Under the pieces are notes generated by a model. The model searched no databases, had not been told where the DNA came from, and saw only the letters and a program-made list of their open reading frames with translations. The position numbers and the translations under genes are program-made. Positions 5,456 through 9,295 of a stretch of 9,295 nucleotides of DNA are shown piece by piece. The stretch's first letter is position 1. Every line of letters begins with the position of its first letter. Source of the DNA: JBFLVQ01 sp040758525 (GTDB taxonomy: Bacteria; Acidobacteriota; Blastocatellia; Chloracidobacteriales; JADJPF01). The stretch is taken from NCBI GenBank assembly GCA_040758525.1, contig JBFLVQ010000372.1, positions 1 through 9,295 of the forward strand. Direction: 5' to 3'.

Positions 5456-7852
5456 TTAGTTGTTAAACTCTTCGCCAGGATTATCTGTCGCCTTACGAGA
5501 AAGGCTGGCGACAATGGCTGCCAGTTGCCCTGGTTCAACAGGTTTTGGAATATGTTCTTGGAAGCCTGCTGACAAAGCGCGCAAGCGATCCTCTACTGTT
5601 GTGAAGGCGGTCAAAGCTGCTGCGGGAATCGTCTTGCCTTGTTGTTGACGCTCTCTTATTTTGCGAATTAGATCATAGCCATCCTCTTCTGGCATGCCTA
5701 TATCAGAGAGCAGTACATCTGGATGCCACTGATCGAGCATCTCTAACGCCTCTGTTACTGAGCCGCAAGCTCTTACTTTAGCACCACACTGTTGTAGTAC
5801 AGCAGTAATCAATTCACGTGTATCAGGATCGTCTTCAACTACCAGTACGCGCATTCCCTCTAGTTCTGGTGGGCAATCGAACTCCATATTAAGCGGGTGG
5901 GTTACCTGTTTGAAGGTCTGTTTGAGTGCACTCTCTCGCATGCCTAGGCGTGGCAGCTTTACAGAGAATGTCGCACCTTGATCTTCGCCAGCACTCTCGA
6001 CCTGAATTGTACCGCCATGTAGTTCCACTAAATGGCGTGCAATTGCCAGTCCCAATCCCAGCCCACCATGTCGGCGAGTGATAGTACTGTCGGCCTGGCG
6101 AAAACGATCAAAGACATAAGGTAAAAACTCGACATTGATACCTTTGCCAGTGTCACAGACAGCAATTTCTACTTGGGCTCCAATGTGTTCCAAGCGTATC
6201 TCTATATTGCCACCTTGTGGAGTAAATTTGACGGCATTAGAAAGGAGATTCCAGATTACCTGTCGTAAACGATCAGGATCGCCAGAGATCTGGCCTGCCG
6301 TAGGATCTAAGACTAATTTGAGCTTGATGTTTTTCGCATTGGCAGCCGGTCGTACAATATCTACGGCTGACCAGATCACTGGAACAAGTTCTATCGGTCT
6401 AACATTGAGTCGCAGATTACCCCTAATAATGTGAGAGACATCTAAGATATCTTCAATAATCTGGGCTTGGGTTTTAGCATTACGCTCGATCGTTTCCAAG
6501 GCGCGGGCGTAGGCATTCTCATCCAGCTTGCCTGAGCGCAATAGTTTTGTCCAACCCAGGATTGCTTGTAATGGCGTGCGTAACTCATGCGAGACAGTAG
6601 CAAGGAATTCATCTTTCATTTGACTGGCTCGACGCAGCTCTGCCTCTACCTGTTTAATCTCGGTAATATCTTGAAATACTAGCGCCACCGTAGGTGGTTG
6701 CTCATGCATCTCTGGTAATGGATCGGCAAAAATAAGCAATGACTGTTTTCCCAATGGGGTGTGCCAGTTTACTTCCAGTCCACGTAAGCGTTCGCCACGT
6801 GCTGCCCGTGCAATCGGGGTCTGATCGTCAGGCAAGCTACTCTCTTCTGCATCTGTGAAAAAATATTGAGTGCGGTGAGCAGGACTTTCATAAAGATGGG
6901 TACTAACAGCTAGTCGGTCCGCAGCCTTGTTGGCAAATGTCACATTGGATGTACCTGGTTCAATAAGCATTATTGGGATAGGCGCAAGGTTAAGCATCTC
7001 CTCCAGCCATTTCCGCTGGTTCTTTAGATCCTCTTCTGCGCGCTTGCGTGCGGTAATATCCTTAAAGTAGACCGATAGACCTTCATTGGATGGATAAGCG
7101 TGGAACTCATACCATAATTCAAGTCGTGGATAGTAGTATTGGAAAGTTATGCTCTGTTGTTGGGTGACGGCATACTGATACTGTGTGTAAAGTTCGCTTC
7201 CTATCAGATCGGGAAATTCATCCCAGATTATCTTACCAATTAATTCTTCGCGCGTTTTGCCAAGACGTGTAAGGGGATCTTCGGTAGCACGATTCAAGTA
7301 GGTGAAATGCCATTCTCGGTCAAAGGCGACAAAACCATCTGTGATGCTCTCAAGAATGTTATTGATACGCGCCTGATGTTCAGCAGACTTCTTCTCCTCG
7401 ATCTCTCGCTGCTGTTTCTCTTTCTGAGTTTGACGGTATAGATCGACAAAGACTTGTACTTTAGCGCGTAATACAGTGGCGTCGATGGGCTTGTATAGGT
7501 AATCGACGGCGCCAGCCCGATAGCCTTTGGACTGATATTCTTCACTGTAATGAATTGCTGTGACAAAGATAATTGGTGTATGGCGTGCACGTGTCATTCC
7601 CTGGATTAGTCTGGCTGTCTCAAAGCCGTCCATACCGGGCATCTGTACATCCAACAGGATCAGTGCAAAATCCTGTTTAAGTACCTGTTCCAGCGCATCC
7701 TTGCCTGAGAATGCCTTGACTAATTGGTATCCCATATCTTCCAGCAATGCTGCCAAAGCAAGTAAATTTTTGGCATTATCATCAACCAACAAGATACTGA
7801 TCGGGGGTTCGTACAGTTTTGTTGATTTACTCAATTTCTCATCATCACTCAT
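5456..7852 (-). CDS. Soluble hybrid histidine kinase, REC-PAS-PAS-HisKA-HATPase-REC
   Basis: This 798-residue signalling protein has no membrane segments, so it should act in the cytoplasm. It starts with a receiver domain (about 16-135; phospho-acceptor D68 in LLDVQMPGMDG, K121 in LYKPID). A charged helical linker (about 139-160) leads to two PAS-like domains (about 163-268 and 280-400; ending in VYFKDITARK and VFQDITEIKQ). The HisKA domain has H422 in TVSHELRTPL. The ATPase domain has the N box near N535/N539, DTGKGI and GGLGLGLA. A C-terminal receiver carries D717 in LLSDIGMPEEDG and K770. All phosphotransfer residues are present, so it looks functional. I chose ATG 7852 over an in-frame TTG two codons upstream; neither has a strong ribosome binding site. 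A possible -10 box (TAAAAT, - strand, 7909-7904) lacks a good -35. It converges on the Ehr operon. The signal and target are unknown; a link to the operon is only proximity. Confidence 0.92.
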   Translation of the reverse strand: MSDDEKLSKSTKLYEPPISILLVDDNAKNLLALAALLEDMGYQLVKAFSGKDALEQVLKQDFALILLDVQMPGMDGFETARLIQGMTRARHTPIIFVTAIHYSEEYQSKGYRAGAVDYLYKPIDATVLRAKVQVFVDLYRQTQKEKQQREIEEKKSAEHQARINNILESITDGFVAFDREWHFTYLNRATEDPLTRLGKTREELIGKIIWDEFPDLIGSELYTQYQYAVTQQQSITFQYYYPRLELWYEFHAYPSNEGLSVYFKDITARKRAEEDLKNQRKWLEEMLNLAPIPIMLIEPGTSNVTFANKAADRLAVSTHLYESPAHRTQYFFTDAEESSLPDDQTPIARAARGERLRGLEVNWHTPLGKQSLLIFADPLPEMHEQPPTVALVFQDITEIKQVEAELRRASQMKDEFLATVSHELRTPLQAILGWTKLLRSGKLDENAYARALETIERNAKTQAQIIEDILDVSHIIRGNLRLNVRPIELVPVIWSAVDIVRPAANAKNIKLKLVLDPTAGQISGDPDRLRQVIWNLLSNAVKFTPQGGNIEIRLEHIGAQVEIAVCDTGKGINVEFLPYVFDRFRQADSTITRRHGGLGLGLAIARHLVELHGGTIQVESAGEDQGATFSVKLPRLGMRESALKQTFKQVTHPLNMEFDCPPELEGMRVLVVEDDPDTRELITAVLQQCGAKVRACGSVTEALEMLDQWHPDVLLSDIGMPEEDGYDLIRKIRERQQQGKTIPAAALTAFTTVEDRLRALSAGFQEHIPKPVEPGQLAAIVASLSRKATDNPGEEFNN

Positions 7853-7933
7853 AAACAAAACACCGATTTAGCAAGAATTGAGCAGAGATGGTTCATAGGC
7901 TATATTTTATCTTCGAACTGATTGCCAGTACAG

Positions 7934-7962
7934 TTGAAATTAAGGTAAAAGATTGATACAAA
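7934..7962 (+). promoter_or_regulatory. Candidate sigma-70-type promoter of the permease gene
   Basis: TTGAAA (7934-7939, five of six matches to the -35 consensus) is separated by 17 bases from TACAAA (7957-7962, four of six matches to the -10 consensus). It lies in the divergent region between the kinase and permease genes and would give a leader of roughly 45-50 bases. This is a prediction from sequence only. Confidence 0.4.
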
Positions 7963-7981
7963 GGGAAATTATTTAACACCT

Positions 7982-8016
7982 AGGAGACCAATTTCTGGTT
8001 TCAGGAGGCCAAACCA
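7982..8016 (+). promoter_or_regulatory. Permease leader with direct repeat and two exclusive hairpins around the Shine-Dalgarno
   Basis: AGGAGACCAA (7982-7991) recurs as AGGAGGCCAA (8003-8012), 9 of 10 identical. Segment 7996-8002 (TGGTTTC) can pair back with 7984-7990 (GAGACCA, 7 pairs with one G-U, 5-base loop). Its first six bases can instead pair forward with 8011-8016 (AAACCA, 6 perfect pairs), which puts AGGAGG in a 9-base loop. The two stems cannot form together. Any regulatory role is inference, and elements this short can arise by chance. Confidence 0.3.
8003..8008 (+). promoter_or_regulatory. Strong ribosome binding site deciding the TTG start of the permease
   Basis: AGGAGG, a full-consensus Shine-Dalgarno, is 8 bases before the TTG at 8017. 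No ATG or GTG lies in that frame between this site and codon 28 (ATG 8098), which is already inside the first conserved membrane segment, so TTG is the best start. Confidence 0.8.
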
Positions 8017-9295
8017 TTGTCTCAACTACGACCTACGTCAGAAGTCGATAAAGCTACTCCACAACTGGCAGAGCGACTTAATCTGTTTGATGCAACAATG
8101 ATTGTGATGGGAGGCATTGTAGGCGCAGGTATCTTTGTCAATCCCGCTATTGTCGCACGTCAGATTCATCAATCCAAGTGGATACTGGCAGCTTGGGCAT
8201 TGGGCGGGCTAATTGCACTGGCAGGGGCCTTCATCTATGCCGAGTTGGCGGTATATCGTCCTCAAGTAGGCGGCCAGTACGCTTACTTGCGCGATGCCTA
8301 CCATCCCTTAGTAGCCTTTGTTTATGGATGGACATTGCTACTAGTTATACAGACAGGAGGAATGGCAGCCGTGGCCGTGACTTTCGCCCGTTACTTTGTC
8401 GAAGTCACGGGCGCAGCTATACAGGATTGGCTGGTTGCTGCGATCACGTTGTTTATACTCGTAGTAATAAACTGTCTAGGTGTACGTGCTGGTGGTACTG
8501 TGCAAAGCGTGTTAATGGTGCTAAAGATAATCGCGATTGCTACATTGGTCATATGTGGCCTATTGCCATTGGGTGTATCTAGTGTGCGCCCTGCGCCAGT
8601 ATCAACAGCATTGGAAGAGATTTCTCTAATCACATTTGGCGCAGCGATGGTGCCAGTAGTATTTGCTTATGGTGGTTGGCAGACAGCAGGATTTGTCTCC
8701 AGTGAGATACGCGAGCCTCGTAAAAACCTGCCACGTGGATTGCTATTAGGTGTTACTGGTGTGATCTTACTCTATTTAGCGGTCAATTATGTCTGTGTGC
8801 GTAGCTTGGGTGCAGATGGATTGGCGGCGTCATCAGCGCCTGCTGCTGAAGTGATGAAACTGGCATTAGGCACAACGGGGGCGCGTATCATTGCTGTCGC
8901 CGTTGCTGTCTCTACATTGGGATTCTTAAGTCAGGGTATGCTGACAGGTCCACGTGTCTACTTTGCTATGGCCGAAGATGGGCTATTCTTCAAAAGTATT
9001 GCCCACCTGCATTCACGTAGCCGCGCGCCCGTAGCAGCGATTGCACTGCAGGGTATAATGGCAATTGCTATTGCGCTTTCTGGCAAATACGAGCAGATCC
9101 TCAATTATGTTGTGTCAGCCGATTTTATCTTTTTCGGTCTGACAGGGCTCTGTATCTTTGTCTTTCGTCGTGACAAGGCAAAGACAAAACATAAACAAGC
9201 AGGCTTTCGTATTCCTGGGCACCCTTTGACAACAATATTCTTTGTATTGGCTAGCTGGACTATTGTCGGTAATACAATATATAAGTATCCCTTTA
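8017..9295 (+). CDS. APC-superfamily amino acid permease (3' partial)
   Basis: The frame is open from TTG 8017 to the right edge, giving 426 residues; family members are usually about 430-500, so only a short C-terminal part is missing. After a polar N-terminus of about 20 residues comes the first broken helix with the glycine-rich substrate motif MGGIVGAGIFVNP (31-43). Other family features are YAELAV with E76 in the second helix, the PQVGGQYAYLRDA loop (82-94), AYGGWQTAGFVSSEIREPRKN (218-237, sixth helix and following loop), a GPRVYFAMAEDGLFF segment (311-325), and the R/K-rich FRIPGHP stretch before the last helices. About eleven membrane segments are visible. It should move an amino acid or related amine across the cytoplasmic membrane; the substrate cannot be assigned. 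It diverges from the kinase gene and has its own likely promoter and AGGAGG site. Confidence 0.88.
   Translation, partial: MSQLRPTSEVDKATPQLAERLNLFDATMIVMGGIVGAGIFVNPAIVARQIHQSKWILAAWALGGLIALAGAFIYAELAVYRPQVGGQYAYLRDAYHPLVAFVYGWTLLLVIQTGGMAAVAVTFARYFVEVTGAAIQDWLVAAITLFILVVINCLGVRAGGTVQSVLMVLKIIAIATLVICGLLPLGVSSVRPAPVSTALEEISLITFGAAMVPVVFAYGGWQTAGFVSSEIREPRKNLPRGLLLGVTGVILLYLAVNYVCVRSLGADGLAASSAPAAEVMKLALGTTGARIIAVAVAVSTLGFLSQGMLTGPRVYFAMAEDGLFFKSIAHLHSRSRAPVAAIALQGIMAIAIALSGKYEQILNYVVSADFIFFGLTGLCIFVFRRDKAKTKHKQAGFRIPGHPLTTIFFVLASWTIVGNTIYKYPF

Noticed and set aside
5486..5513. Inverted repeat as an intrinsic terminator of the Ehr operon
   Set aside because: The 7-base stem has a 14-base loop, sits inside the kinase coding region and is not followed by a T-run.
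7560..7871. Open frame on the + strand opposite the kinase N-terminus
   Set aside because: It is antisense to a well-supported receiver domain and has no ribosome binding site or recognisable motif.
7859..8016. Small RNA or additional small gene in the divergent intergenic region
   Set aside because: I see no open frame with a ribosome binding site other than the permease, and no terminator-like structure; promoter and leader elements explain the space.
8178..8582. A 134-codon + strand open frame overlapping the permease gene
   Set aside because: Its translation is rich in Cys, Arg and Ser with no family resemblance, and it lies out of frame inside a clear APC permease.

Overview
The window is a bacterial segment of moderate GC content, dense in genes and with no RNA genes, mobile elements or CRISPR array that I can see. 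The lineage cannot be fixed from sequence alone. The gene style (GTG/TTG starts, cytoplasmic hybrid kinase with a response-regulator N-terminus, group-4-hydrogenase-like operon) would fit Chloroflexota or another environmental phylum, but this is a weak guess.

Bases 1-5428 hold the distal part of a + strand operon for a complex-I/group-4-hydrogenase-like membrane complex. In order it encodes a HyfC/HycD/NuoH-like membrane subunit (5' end outside the window), a HyfE-like membrane subunit, a HyfF-like proton-channel subunit, a fused NuoC+NuoD-type large subunit, and a protein joining a HycF-type two-cluster ferredoxin to a HycG/NuoB-type small subunit. Gaps are 4 to 20 bases, most genes have good ribosome binding sites, and the order matches hyf/hyc clusters. 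An upstream HyfB-like antiporter gene is expected but not visible.

The key observation is that the large subunit has lost all four NiFe-ligand cysteines (replaced by Ser, Ala, Ser and Gly) and ends with no C-terminal maturation peptide. The small subunit keeps the proximal iron-sulfur ligands, and the membrane arm keeps its charged proton-path residues. This is therefore not a hydrogenase. It fits the little-characterised 'energy-converting hydrogenase-related' (Ehr) complexes, which may couple an unknown redox reaction, perhaps involving ferredoxin or quinone, to ion translocation.

Bases 5456-7852 (- strand, convergent, 27 bases from the operon end) encode a soluble hybrid histidine kinase, REC-PAS-PAS-HisKA-HATPase-REC, with all phosphorylation residues present. 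A divergent intergenic region (about 160 bases) separates it from an APC-superfamily amino-acid permease that starts at a TTG codon (8017) and runs off the right edge. The short leader of the permease gene has a plausible promoter, a near-perfect 10-base direct repeat, and two mutually exclusive small hairpins around its Shine-Dalgarno sequence.
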